A stretch of 10,980 bases of DNA, from positions 1 to 10,980 of the forward strand of contig CAISGS010000330.1 of the NCBI GenBank assembly GCA_903884915.1, written 5' to 3'. Below are positions 1 to 7,476 of this stretch, piece after piece (positions within the stretch are counted from its first letter, which is position 1; every line of letters begins with the position of its first letter). The notes below the pieces were generated by a model that worked only from the letters and a program-made list of their open reading frames with translations, was not told the DNA's origin and made no database searches. Source of the DNA: an uncultured Caulobacteraceae bacterium (lineage in GTDB: Bacteria; Pseudomonadota; Alphaproteobacteria; Caulobacterales; Caulobacteraceae). Made by a program: the position numbers and the translations under genes.

Positions 1-1320
1 CTGCGCGACTGGGGCGTATCGCGCCAGCGCTATTGGGGCTGCCCGATCCCGATCATCCATTGCCAGGCTTGCGGCCCCGTCTCGGTCCCGGCCGACCAGT
101 TGCCGGTCGTACTGCCCGATGATGTCGAGTTTGACCGCCCCGGCAATCCATTGCTGCGCCATCCCACTTGGCGCCACGTTGCCTGCCCCACATGCGGCGG
201 CAAGGCGGAGCGCGAGACCGATACACTCGACACCTTTGTTGACAGTTCTTGGTATTTTGCCCGGTTCGCTGATCCCAAAGCGTCGGACCCGGTCAACCGA
301 GCGGCGGCGGACTATTGGCTGCCGGTCGATCAATATATTGGCGGCGTCGAGCATGCGGTGCTGCATCTGCTCTATGCTCGCTTCATCACCCGCGCCCTCA
401 AGGACACCGGCGCCCTCGGCGTCGAGGAGCCGTTTGCGGGGCTCTTTACCCAAGGCATGGTCACCCACGAAACCTATCGGCTTGCCGACGGTAGCTGGGT
501 CGAGCCACAGGCGGTCGATATTGTCCACGAGGGCAATCAAAGGCTCGCCCGCCTGATTGACGGCGGCGATGCTGTGACCATCGGCGATATCGAAAAGATG
601 TCGAAGTCCAAGAAGAACGTCGTCGCACCGGAGGACATCTTTGACGCCTATGGTGTCGATGCGGCCCGCCTCTTTGTCATGTCCGACAGTCCGCCTGAGC
701 GCGACGTCCAATGGACCAATGGCGGGGTTGAAGGCGCTTGGCGCTTTGTCCACCGGGTCTGGAATGAGTTTGATAGTCAGCCCGAAGGCACCGCGCCTAA
801 GGCAGACTATAGCAGCGATCCAAAATCACTCGAGGTCATCAAGGCCGCCCATCGCCTGATCGGCAGCCTGACCGACTCTATCGAGGGCTTCCGTTTCAAT
901 GGTGGCATTGCGCGGCTCTATGAATTCCTGAACATTTTAAAGGGTCTACCGGTCTCAGGGGCAAGCGACGCAGCACTAGCGGCGCGGGCTGAGGCCCTAT
1001 CGATCTTGGCGCGCCTGATCGCACCCTTTACGCCCCACCTGGCCGAAGAATGCTGGGCGCGTCTGGGCGGTGAAGGTTTGGTCGTCGATGCCCCCTGGCC
1101 GGTCATCGATCCTGCGCTTGCGGCTGAAGACCAGCGGACCTTGCCCGTACAGATCAACGGTAAGCGGCGCGGTGAAGTGACGGTGGCCGCCGGTCTGGGT
1201 GAGGTCGAGGTCGAAAAAATAGCGCTGGCGGACGGCGACGTTGCGCGCCACCTTGAGGGCCTGACGGTTCGCAAGGTCATTGTCGTCAAGGACCGGATCG
1301 TCAATATCGTCGCCAACTGA
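1..1320 (+). CDS. leuS: Leucyl-tRNA synthetase, C-terminal half (5' end outside window)
   Basis: Class I aminoacyl-tRNA synthetase that attaches leucine to tRNA-Leu in the cytoplasm. The frame is open from base 1 and opens with [18 protein letters not shown], the catalytic-core segment that follows the CP1 editing domain in bacterial LeuRS, so roughly the N-terminal half is missing. 439 residues are visible. The conserved [14 protein letters not shown] and [17 protein letters not shown] follow, then KMSKS at bases 595-609, which binds ATP, then the anticodon-binding domain and a C-terminal tail ending [11 protein letters not shown]. Two CxxC pairs (visible residues 21-24 and 62-65) flank the start of the segment and may bind zinc; the E. 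coli enzyme, as I recall it, lacks them here. It is followed after 35 bp by lptE on the same strand. Identification is firm; only the N-terminus is unseen. Confidence 0.98.
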   Translation: MRDWGVSRQRYWGCPIPIIHCQACGPVSVPADQLPVVLPDDVEFDRPGNPLLRHPTWRHVACPTCGGKAERETDTLDTFVDSSWYFARFADPKASDPVNRAAADYWLPVDQYIGGVEHAVLHLLYARFITRALKDTGALGVEEPFAGLFTQGMVTHETYRLADGSWVEPQAVDIVHEGNQRLARLIDGGDAVTIGDIEKMSKSKKNVVAPEDIFDAYGVDAARLFVMSDSPPERDVQWTNGGVEGAWRFVHRVWNEFDSQPEGTAPKADYSSDPKSLEVIKAAHRLIGSLTDSIEGFRFNGGIARLYEFLNILKGLPVSGASDAALAARAEALSILARLIAPFTPHLAEECWARLGGEGLVVDAPWPVIDPALAAEDQRTLPVQINGKRRGEVTVAAGLGEVEVEKIALADGDVARHLEGLTVRKVIVVKDRIVNIVAN

Positions 1321-1345
1321 ACGACCGCTGCGGATCATCGAGGCT

Positions 1346-1350
1346 AGGGG
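1346..1350 (+). promoter_or_regulatory. Ribosome binding site supporting the TTG start of lptE
   Basis: AGGGG lies 5 nt before the TTG at 1356. No ATG or GTG occurs in frame between the leuS stop and this TTG. The next in-frame starts (GTG at 1413, ATG at 1416) would leave only 8 or 9 residues before the lipobox cysteine, so this site decides the start. Confidence 0.6.
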
Positions 1351-1355
1351 ATCAC

Positions 1356-1880
1356 TTGGAACATCGGATCGTCACATCAGGCCCCACGCGGTGGCTAGCG
1401 CTCGGGGCGACCGTGATGGGCTGCCTTAGCCTCGCGGCCTGTGGTTTCACGCCCCTCTATGCCTCACCGGGCGTGGTGCCGGGGCTGTCGGCAATCGCAA
1501 CTGATGTCGCTCAAGGACGAGCAGGCTATCTGCTGCGCGAAGATCTCGATGATGCCTTTGGTCGCGACGGCGCCATTCCAGCCGCCTACCGGCTCAAGAT
1601 CGTGGTTGAGGAAAAGCGTCTGCCGCGCGGCCTTCGCGTCGACAATGTCGCAAACCGCTACGAGCTTCAGCTCAAAATCACCTATAGTCTCACCGATGCC
1701 CAGACCCGCGCCATCCTGATCTCTGGCCTTGTTCCCATCGCCGTCACTTATGACTCCGCCGATGCCCCCTATGGCGGGATCTCGGCTCAGCAGGACGGTC
1801 AAAAGCGTGCGGCGTCAGAGGCAGCTCAGCAGATCAGGCTTGAGATCGCGCGCTATTTCGCCAGTAAAAAGGCACCCTAG
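1356..1880 (+). CDS. lptE: LPS-assembly lipoprotein LptE
   Basis: Outer-membrane lipoprotein that plugs the LptD barrel and helps insert lipopolysaccharide in the outer leaflet. 174 residues, within the family's usual size. With the TTG start there is a lipoprotein signal peptide: basic n-region (H3, R4, R12), hydrophobic stretch at about residues 13-28, and lipobox LAAC with lipidated cysteine at residue 29. The mature protein opens CGFTPLY, the hallmark of LptE. The rest has the VANRYELQLKITYSL-type beta segment expected of the family and a C-terminal helix with QQIRLEIARYF. Residue 30 is Gly, not Asp, so outer-membrane sorting is expected. It sits 35 bp after leuS and 4 bp before holA, the leuS-lptE-holA order common in alphaproteobacteria. 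The start codon is the only weak point. Confidence 0.9.
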   Translation: MEHRIVTSGPTRWLALGATVMGCLSLAACGFTPLYASPGVVPGLSAIATDVAQGRAGYLLREDLDDAFGRDGAIPAAYRLKIVVEEKRLPRGLRVDNVANRYELQLKITYSLTDAQTRAILISGLVPIAVTYDSADAPYGGISAQQDGQKRAASEAAQQIRLEIARYFASKKAP

Positions 1881-1884
1881 ACCC

Positions 1885-2940
1885 ATGATTTTGGCCAAAA
1901 AGCCCGATATTGATCGGTTTTTGGCCCAGCCGGGGTCTGATATCCGGGCCGTCCTGCTCTATGGCAAGGACCGCGCCGTTGTCCGCGAGCGAGCCGATCT
2001 GGTCGCCGCTAAGTCCACGCAAAATCCTGACGATCCGTTTGACGTCGCGGTCCTGACCGAGACGGACCTGTCTAACGATACCGCGCGCCTCGTGGATGAG
2101 TTGGCCGCGATGTCACTGATGGGCGGGAGACGGCTCGTGCGGCTCAAGCTCACAGGTGAGAAGGGTCCCGTCGATAAGGCCGCCGCTGACGCCCTCAAAC
2201 AACATATTGATGGCCTCCTCAATGGCGAGGCCATGCTCTTGATCGAGGCCGGGGCGCTGGCCAAGGACTCCGCCCTGCGCAAGGCCGCCGAACAGGCCAA
2301 GACCGGCGCCGTGGTCATACCCTGCTATGAGGACGACACCGGCGACGTTGCCCGGCTGGTCCGCGACCTTCTAAGCAAGGACCGGGTTGGCCTGAGCGCC
2401 GACGCCCTTGATCTGGTCGTGGCGCGGTTGCCAAGGGAGCGCGGCGTAGTCCGCCAAGAGATTGAACGGCTGGTCCTATTCCTCGGGCCCGGAAGCGGCG
2501 TGAGCGCGACGCCCGCCGATCTGGCCCCCTTTCTGGGGGTCGAGCCAGAGGCCTCGTTGAGTGACGCGGCGGCCGATGCCTTTGGCGGGCGATTGGGCGC
2601 CGCGCAAGCTGGATTGCGGCGGGCCTTTGCCGAGGGTGAAAATGGTCCCGCGGCGGTGCGGGCGATCAGCTTCTATATGGGCCGTCTTCGCCGGGTGCTC
2701 ACATTGCACAAAAGCGGCGCGGGCCTTCAGGAGGCCGCCAAGTCTTCAGGCATCTTTTGGAAACAGGAGCGGGAGTTCCTGCGCCAAGCCCGGGCTTGGA
2801 GTCTGGACCAGCTCGCCGACCTCCAGCCCGACCTACTGAACGCCGACCGCGCCTGCAAACAGACCGGCTCGCCCGATACGCTTATTGCGGAAAGACTCGC
2901 CTTAACAATCGCGGGTCGGGCGCGGCGTCTAGGGCTCTAG
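1885..2940 (+). CDS. holA: DNA polymerase III subunit delta
   Basis: Delta subunit of the clamp-loader complex, which opens the beta sliding clamp and loads it on DNA during replication. 351 residues from the ATG at 1885, close to the family's usual length of about 340. The N-terminus MILAKKPDIDRFL and the strand AVLLYGKDRAVVRERADLV (residues 22-40) are typical of alphaproteobacterial HolA. The C-terminal collar domain includes AISFYMGRLRRVLTL (260-274) and SGIFWKQEREFLRQA (288-302). As usual for delta, there is no Walker A motif. The frame extends upstream through lptE in another frame, but the ATG 4 bp after the lptE stop gives the expected N-terminus. No strong Shine-Dalgarno is visible, so translational coupling to lptE is likely. 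It converges on parB, with 73 bp between the stop codons. Confidence 0.95.
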   Translation: MILAKKPDIDRFLAQPGSDIRAVLLYGKDRAVVRERADLVAAKSTQNPDDPFDVAVLTETDLSNDTARLVDELAAMSLMGGRRLVRLKLTGEKGPVDKAAADALKQHIDGLLNGEAMLLIEAGALAKDSALRKAAEQAKTGAVVIPCYEDDTGDVARLVRDLLSKDRVGLSADALDLVVARLPRERGVVRQEIERLVLFLGPGSGVSATPADLAPFLGVEPEASLSDAAADAFGGRLGAAQAGLRRAFAEGENGPAAVRAISFYMGRLRRVLTLHKSGAGLQEAAKSSGIFWKQEREFLRQARAWSLDQLADLQPDLLNADRACKQTGSPDTLIAERLALTIAGRARRLGL

Positions 2941-2950
2941 GGCGAAAACA

Positions 2951-2964
2951 CACCATATTTGGTG
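2951..2964. terminator. Weak hairpin in the holA/parB convergent gap
   Basis: The 73-bp gap (2941-3013) between the converging holA and parB stops contains CACCA-TATT-TGGTG, a 5-bp stem with a 4-nt loop. It can form in transcripts from either strand and is placed as expected for a shared bidirectional terminator. The stem is short and neither side has a real U-run, so termination is uncertain. The surrounding gap is visibly richer in A and T than the genes. GGCGAAA occurs twice, at 2941 and 3002. Confidence 0.25.
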
Positions 2965-3013
2965 GTGATAATGCTTTGGTTTCAATATCTTGTAGAAATC
3001 TGGCGAAATAACG

Positions 3014-3940
3014 CTAATCGCGCGCACCCAAGCCCGCCGCCGTGCGCGTCAGACGACGACATAAATCATCCAACTGCTCAAGCGTGGCGTAGGAAATTCG
3101 GATTTCGCCCGCGCCGTCGCGGTCAAGGATTTCAACGTCAAGGCCCAAGATGTCGGAGAGGTCCGATTCCAGCGCACGTGTATCTGCATCCTTAAACCCG
3201 CCCGCCTTGCCTGGGCGATCCGGGCGAGCGGCAGAACCGGAACCGCCCTTGCGGACCAAGGCTTCGGTCGCCCGAACCGAAAGCCCGCCATCGACGATCT
3301 GACGGGCTAGGCCCACGGGGTCAGGGGCGGACACGATGGCGCGCGCGTGGCCTGCGCTGAGGGCGCCGGAGAGGAGGAGGGATTGAACCTCGTCGGGCAG
3401 GGACAGCAGGCGCAAGGCATTGGCGACATGGCTACGGCTCTTGCCCACCGTCTGGGCCACAGCCTCCTGCGTGCGTCCGAACCGTTCGATCAGGGCGCGG
3501 TAACCTAGGGCCTCTTCGACCGGATTCAGATCGGCCCGCTGGACATTCTCAATAATGCCGATTTCAAGAACCGCCAGATCATCCAGCTCACGCACCAAAA
3601 TCGGGACGGTCTTTAGCCCCGCCATCTGGGCGGCGCGCCAGCGCCGCTCACCGGCAACGATCTGATAGTCTCCGGCAGAGCCCGGAGCAGGACGAACGAG
3701 AATGGGCTGTAGGATGCCAACTTCACGGATGGAGTCGGCCAGTTCGCTGATGTCACCCTCTATAAACTGCCGACGCGGTTGATCTGGATTGCGGCGCAGC
3801 AGCTCAATCGGCGTCTCGCGCGCGGCGGCAGAGGCCACGGCGCGGTCGGCGTCACGCGCCTCGGCGCTGGCCAATTCAGCCTCTGATTCCCCCAACAGAG
3901 CCGACAGCCCCCGACCCAAACCCCTGCGACCCTCAGCCAT
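3014..3940 (-). CDS. parB: Chromosome-partitioning protein ParB
   Basis: CTP-dependent DNA clamp that loads at parS sites, slides onto neighbouring DNA and recruits ParA and SMC for chromosome segregation. 308 residues. In order: N-terminal ParA-interacting segment GRRGLGRGLSALLGE (residues 4-18), acidic/Ala linker to about 40, CTP-binding domain with GERRWRA (97-103) and ENVQRADLNP (131-140), a helix-turn-helix parS reader at about 158-181 (QEAVAQTVGKSRSHVANAL), a Gly/Ser/Pro-rich linker (232-248) and the C-terminal dimerisation domain with ALESDLSDILGLDVEI. All key motifs look intact. A GAAGGAA Shine-Dalgarno (bases 3951-3957) lies 10 nt before the ATG. It is last in the minus-strand operon, 29 bp after parA; its cognate parS sites are in this window upstream of mnmG. 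Confidence 0.98.
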   Translation of the reverse strand: MAEGRRGLGRGLSALLGESEAELASAEARDADRAVASAAARETPIELLRRNPDQPRRQFIEGDISELADSIREVGILQPILVRPAPGSAGDYQIVAGERRWRAAQMAGLKTVPILVRELDDLAVLEIGIIENVQRADLNPVEEALGYRALIERFGRTQEAVAQTVGKSRSHVANALRLLSLPDEVQSLLLSGALSAGHARAIVSAPDPVGLARQIVDGGLSVRATEALVRKGGSGSAARPDRPGKAGGFKDADTRALESDLSDILGLDVEILDRDGAGEIRISYATLEQLDDLCRRLTRTAAGLGARD

Positions 3941-3969
3941 CTGTCTGTCTTTCCTTCACGGTGGTCACG

Positions 3970-4791
3970 TCACGCCGCCTGGGTCTGGCGCGCCCGCTCA
4001 CGGGCCACCACTTCCTTAGCCAGCTTCAAATAGGCTTGGCTACCGGCGCATTTGAGGTCGTAAATCAGAACGGGCTTGCCGAACGAAGGGGCCTCAGAGA
4101 CGCGGACATTGCGCGGAATGACCGTCTCATAGACCTTGTCACCAAAGTGGCTACGCACATCCAGCGCGACCTGTTCAGACAGGCTATTACGCTTGTCATA
4201 CATGGTCAGAACCACGCCTTGAATTTCGAGGGTTGGATTGAGACTGCCGCGCACCAGATCGACCGTGCGCATCAGCTGGCTAAGGCCTTCCAGCGCAAAG
4301 AACTCACACTGCAGGGGCACCAGAACAGCGTCCGCAGCGGCCATAGCATTGACGGTCAAGAGGTTCAAAGAGGGCGGGCAGTCGATCAACACATAGGTAT
4401 AGCGATCCGGGCTGGTATCGGCGCGCAGGGTCGCGAGGGCATCGCGCAGCTTAAAGGACCGGCCTGCGACCTGGGCCAATTCCATCTCAACGCCTGACAG
4501 ATCGGCATCAGATGGCACAAGATGCAGGCCGGGCAGGGCGGTTTCGACGGCAGCTTCCAAGATCGGGCGCTCACCGAGCAGCACATCATAGATGGTTGTG
4601 GTCCGCTTTTGGCGCGGGACGCCAAGGCCCGTCGAGGCATTGCCTTGCGGATCAAGGTCGAGGATCAGCACGCGCTGGCCGACAGCGGCCAAGGCGGTGC
4701 CAAGATTGATCGCTGTCGTCGTTTTGCCGACCCCGCCCTTTTGGTTGGAGATCGACAGAACACGCAGGGCCGGAATGGGACTATTGGGCAC
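3970..4791 (-). CDS. parA: Chromosome-partitioning ATPase ParA
   Basis: Deviant-Walker ATPase of the ParA/MinD family that binds nucleoid DNA as an ATP dimer and pulls ParB-parS complexes. With the GTG start at 4791 it has 273 residues. Visible motifs: deviant Walker A KGGVGKTT (18-25) including the signature lysine 18, Walker A' LDLDPQGNAS (44-53), Walker B/switch II VLIDCPPSL (134-142), PLQCEFFALEGL (159-170) and C-terminal IPRNVRVSEAPSFGKPV (225-241). An upstream in-frame GTG at 4824 would add 11 residues, but the AAGAGG site 7 nt before the 4791 GTG and the short N-terminus normal for chromosomal ParA favour 4791. That start lies inside rsmG, an 11-bp overlap that suggests translational coupling. 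parB follows after 29 bp. Confidence 0.97.
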   Translation of the reverse strand: MPNSPIPALRVLSISNQKGGVGKTTTAINLGTALAAVGQRVLILDLDPQGNASTGLGVPRQKRTTTIYDVLLGERPILEAAVETALPGLHLVPSDADLSGVEMELAQVAGRSFKLRDALATLRADTSPDRYTYVLIDCPPSLNLLTVNAMAAADAVLVPLQCEFFALEGLSQLMRTVDLVRGSLNPTLEIQGVVLTMYDKRNSLSEQVALDVRSHFGDKVYETVIPRNVRVSEAPSFGKPVLIYDLKCAGSQAYLKLAKEVVARERARQTQAA

Positions 4792-5449
4792 GATAAAGCC
4801 TCTTAATTTCGACGATGCGGCCACGGGGGTCGCTTCGGCTCGGAAACTGTCTAGCTTGGAAGGTCCAGTCTTTGGCGGCCAATTCCAGTTCGGCGTCGAC
4901 GCCTTCGCCCTTCAGGAACAGGCCCACCGCCCCTAGCTTGAAATAGGGTTGGGCGAAGGTCAAAAGCCGTTCCATCGGCGCAAAGGCCCGCGCTGTAACG
5001 CGATCAACCCTCAGGCCAATGCTTTCCGCGCGCACATTATGGACAATGGCAGGTAGGTCGAGGGCTTCGACCACAGCCTCTAAAAACCGGCACCGCTTAG
5101 CCATGCTCTCAACCAGATGCACCTCACCGTCGGGGTCATTCTTGAGCAGGATAGCAAGGATCAGTCCGGGAAATCCTGCGCCAGCCCCCAGATCGGCCCA
5201 GACCTTGGCCTCGGGTGCCAAGCTGAGCAGTTGGGCGCTATCAAAGGCGTGGCGGCCCCAAAAGTCGGCCATGGCTGAGGGACCGACCAAATTCATTCGC
5301 GTGTTCCAGTCAGCGAGGATTTGGCGATAGGTCTCGATATCGGCGATCTGAGCGTCTGTTGCGCCGGTCGCGAGCTGAAAACTGGCTGCATCCGTGACGG
5401 CAGGCGCGGGATGGGTTTGATCAAGCGGCATGGGTCGGCCTGCGGACAT
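4781..5449 (-). CDS. rsmG: 16S rRNA (guanine527-N7)-methyltransferase RsmG (GidB)
   Basis: S-adenosylmethionine-dependent methyltransferase that makes m7G527 in the 530 loop of 16S rRNA; loss is known in other bacteria to give low-level streptomycin resistance. 222 residues from the ATG at 5449. Family motifs: [11 protein letters not shown] (48-58), [10 protein letters not shown] (66-75), the SAM-binding glycine loop [12 protein letters not shown] (85-96) and [14 protein letters not shown] further on. The stop overlaps the parA start by 11 bp, and the start overlaps the mnmG 3' end by 29 bp. A second in-frame ATG at 5431 would give 216 residues and an 11-bp overlap with mnmG; neither ATG has a clear Shine-Dalgarno, so the exact start is open. 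Gene identity is certain from the motifs and the mnmG-rsmG-parA order. Confidence 0.96.
   Translation of the reverse strand: MSAGRPMPLDQTHPAPAVTDAASFQLATGATDAQIADIETYRQILADWNTRMNLVGPSAMADFWGRHAFDSAQLLSLAPEAKVWADLGAGAGFPGLILAILLKNDPDGEVHLVESMAKRCRFLEAVVEALDLPAIVHNVRAESIGLRVDRVTARAFAPMERLLTFAQPYFKLGAVGLFLKGEGVDAELELAAKDWTFQARQFPSRSDPRGRIVEIKRLYRAQ
4799..4804 (-). promoter_or_regulatory. Ribosome binding site selecting the parA GTG start
   Basis: On the minus strand AAGAGG stands 7 nt upstream of the GTG at 4789-4791 and lies within the rsmG 3' end. It supports this start over the alternative GTG at 4822-4824, which would place the site inside the coding sequence. Confidence 0.6.
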
Positions 5450-7316
5450 GGGCGAGCAGAGCGGTCAGGGCCCCGGGTGTCACGCCCTCAATACGGGCGG
5501 CTTGGCCTAGCGTCTGGGGCTGAACGCGGATGAGCTTTTCGCGAACCTCGTTGGAGAGGCCGCCAACAAGGCCATAGTTGAGGTCGGCGGGCAGGGTGAG
5601 ATTTTCATCGCGCCGGAAGGCTTCAACATCCGCCGTTTGACGGTCGAGATAGCCGCTATAGGTCGCATCGATCTCGACCTGTTCGCGCACATCGGGGCTC
5701 CATTGGGCGATCTGTGGCCAGACCTGCGTCAGGGCCTCAAACGAGAACTCGGGATAGGCCAGCAGGTGCTTGAGGCTGCGCCTTTGGCCATCGGCCTTCA
5801 CATAGAGGCCATGGCGACCGGCCTCCTGCGGAGTCAAGGTCAATTGATCGGCTTGGAGCCGTGCGCTCCGCAGGGCGTCAGCCTTAATGGCATAGCGCTC
5901 CGCCCGCTCTGGTCCGACACAGCCGAGGGCCAGACCGCGAGCCGTGAGGCGCTGATCGGCATTGTCGGCTCGCAAGGTCAGGCGATATTCAGCCCGACTG
6001 GTGAACATGCGATAGGGCTCGGTCACGCCCCGTGTGACGAGATCATCGATCATGACGCCAATATAGGCCTCGTCCCGCGCAAAGGTTACCGCATCGGCGC
6101 CTGAGGCCTGACGGGCGGCATTGAGGCCCGCCACGAGACCTTGAGCGCCCGCCTCTTCATAACCCGTCGTGCCGTTGATCTGACCGGCCAGATAGAGCCC
6201 CGGCAGGCGCTTGACCTCGAGGGCTGGGGTCAGCTCGCGGGGATCGACATAGTCATATTCAATGGCATAGCCAAACCGGCAGATGACGACCGACTCAAGA
6301 CCCGGAATGGTGCGCAGGAACAGAGTCTGGGTCTCTTCGGAGACGGAGGTCGAGACGCCATTGGGATAGACCGTGTCGTCATCAAGGCCTTCGGGCTCCA
6401 AGAACACCTGATGGCTGGTCTTGTCGGCAAAGCGCACGACCTTGTCTTCAATCGACGGACAATAGCGCGGCCCAACGCCGGTCGTCCGGCCGCCATAGAC
6501 CGCCGATTCTGTCAGGCGCTCGGCAATGATCTTGTGGGTCTCTTGATTGGTGAAGGTGATGCCGCAAGCAATCTGCGGCGTCGTGATCTTGTCTGTCAGG
6601 AACGAGAAGGGCACGGGAGGATTATCAGCCTCCTGCATGTCCAGCTGATCCCAATGGATGGTCGAGCCATCGAGCCGGGCGGGGGTGCCGGTCTTGAGGC
6701 GGCCCATGCTCAGGCCCAAGCCATAAAGGCGGTCGGCCAGACCGATGGCGGGCTTATCCCCCACGCGTCCGGCTGGAATACGCTTTTCGCCGAGATGGAT
6801 GACGCCCTTCAAGAAGGTGCCCGTGGTCAGAACGATCCGGGAGGCCCTATAGGACTGGCCAGCAGCGCCAACAACACCGGCGACGCGGCCCTCTTCGATG
6901 ATCAAGTCCTCAACTGCCTCCGCATGGAGGGTGAGATTGGGCTGGTTGGCCAGAGCCGCCTGCATGGCCTCGCGGTAGAGCTTGCGATCAATCTGAGAGC
7001 GGGGACCGCGAACGGCGGCGCCCTTTGACCGATTGAGCATGCGAAACTGGATACCGGCCTGATCGGCCATCCGGCCCATCAACCCATCAAGGGCGTCGAT
7101 CTCGCGCACCAGATGGCCCTTGCCCAAGCCGCCAATAGCCGGATTGCAGGACATTTCGCCCAAGGTCTCTAGCCGGTGGGTCAATAACAGGGTCTTGGCC
7201 CCAAAGCGCGCGGCAGCCGCTGCGGCCTCGCAGCCCGCATGGCCACCGCCGATGACGATGACGTCCCAGGCCGCTGTCGGCAGAGGGGGCTGAATGGCGC
7301 TCACGGGTTTGATCAT
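5421..7316 (-). CDS. mnmG: tRNA uridine-5-carboxymethylaminomethyl(34) synthesis enzyme MnmG (GidA)
   Basis: FAD-dependent partner of MnmE; the complex installs the (carboxymethyl)aminomethyl group on C5 of wobble uridine 34 in a subset of tRNAs. 631 residues, essentially the E. coli length. Visible: FAD dinucleotide loop [12 protein letters not shown] (21-32), [20 protein letters not shown] (55-74) with conserved Cys57, [15 protein letters not shown] (104-118), [13 protein letters not shown] (284-296) with the second conserved Cys286, the GidA signature [19 protein letters not shown] (376-394), [17 protein letters not shown] (438-454), and the C-terminal MnmE/tRNA-binding region with [18 protein letters not shown] and [16 protein letters not shown]. 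It is first in the likely mnmG-rsmG-parA-parB operon. Its upstream region carries two parS sites. No strong Shine-Dalgarno precedes the ATG; an in-frame GTG four codons in is a possible alternative. Confidence 0.98.
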   Translation of the reverse strand: MIKPVSAIQPPLPTAAWDVIVIGGGHAGCEAAAAAARFGAKTLLLTHRLETLGEMSCNPAIGGLGKGHLVREIDALDGLMGRMADQAGIQFRMLNRSKGAAVRGPRSQIDRKLYREAMQAALANQPNLTLHAEAVEDLIIEEGRVAGVVGAAGQSYRASRIVLTTGTFLKGVIHLGEKRIPAGRVGDKPAIGLADRLYGLGLSMGRLKTGTPARLDGSTIHWDQLDMQEADNPPVPFSFLTDKITTPQIACGITFTNQETHKIIAERLTESAVYGGRTTGVGPRYCPSIEDKVVRFADKTSHQVFLEPEGLDDDTVYPNGVSTSVSEETQTLFLRTIPGLESVVICRFGYAIEYDYVDPRELTPALEVKRLPGLYLAGQINGTTGYEEAGAQGLVAGLNAARQASGADAVTFARDEAYIGVMIDDLVTRGVTEPYRMFTSRAEYRLTLRADNADQRLTARGLALGCVGPERAERYAIKADALRSARLQADQLTLTPQEAGRHGLYVKADGQRRSLKHLLAYPEFSFEALTQVWPQIAQWSPDVREQVEIDATYSGYLDRQTADVEAFRRDENLTLPADLNYGLVGGLSNEVREKLIRVQPQTLGQAARIEGVTPGALTALLAHVRRPTHAA

Positions 7317-7350
7317 GTGGGGCAGGGCGGGCCAATGTGCCGCTGAGCGC

Positions 7351-7379
7351 CTTATAGGCCAACCACCGCTTGGCGTCGA
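7351..7379 (-). promoter_or_regulatory. Candidate sigma-70-type promoter for the mnmG-parB operon
   Basis: On the minus strand TCGACG (bases 7374-7379) and TATAAG (7351-7356) are separated by 17 bp, with the -10 box 34 bp before the mnmG ATG. The -10 is a good match, the -35 moderate (4 of 6 to TTGACA). The two parS sites lie 33 and 79 bp further upstream. Identified by eye only. Confidence 0.35.
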
Positions 7380-7382
7380 GAT

Positions 7383-7387
7383 GAGTC
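7383..7387. other. GANTC (CcrM-type methylation) site upstream of mnmG
   Basis: GAGTC lies 3 bp upstream of the candidate -35 box and 25 bp from the proximal parS site. GANTC is the target of the cell-cycle methyltransferase CcrM in alphaproteobacteria. It is the only GANTC I find in the intergenic gaps of this window; a role in regulation is not shown by the sequence. Confidence 0.4.
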
Positions 7388-7412
7388 AGGCGCCATGCGG
7401 GCCGGTAGGCGA

Positions 7413-7428
7413 TGTTCCACGTGAAACA
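7413..7428. promoter_or_regulatory. parS: parS site 1 (ParB loading site)
   Basis: TGTTCCACGTGAAACA matches the conserved bacterial chromosomal parS consensus TGTTNCACGTGAAACA at all defined positions. Its arms are inverted repeats except for one pair (C where a perfect palindrome has T). It is 96 bp upstream of the mnmG ATG, in the same window as parA and parB. In alphaproteobacteria such sites cluster near the origin, so this one supports an origin-proximal location. Its centre is 46 bp from that of parS site 2. Confidence 0.95.
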
Positions 7429-7458
7429 TCACCCATCGGTCATCGCGGTGGCGGTCTA

Positions 7459-7474
7459 TGTTTCACGTGAAACA
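7459..7474. promoter_or_regulatory. parS: parS site 2 (perfect palindrome)
   Basis: TGTTTCACGTGAAACA is the canonical 16-bp parS and a perfect inverted repeat. It begins 30 bp beyond site 1 and ends 2 bp before the mnmE stop codon (complement at 7477-7479), so it sits in the immediate 3' flank of mnmE and 142 bp upstream of the mnmG ATG. ParB encoded 3.5 kb away is the expected ligand. Confidence 0.97.
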
Positions 7475-7476
7475 GT

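Noticed and set aside
3172..3184. CACGTG core inside parB
   Set aside because: The flanking bases do not match the TGTTT or AAACA arms of parS, so it is just a shared hexamer.
6141..7028. 295-codon plus-strand open frame opposite mnmG
   Set aside because: It is entirely antisense to the strongly conserved mnmG and its translation matches no family I recognise; long antisense frames are usual in GC-rich genes.
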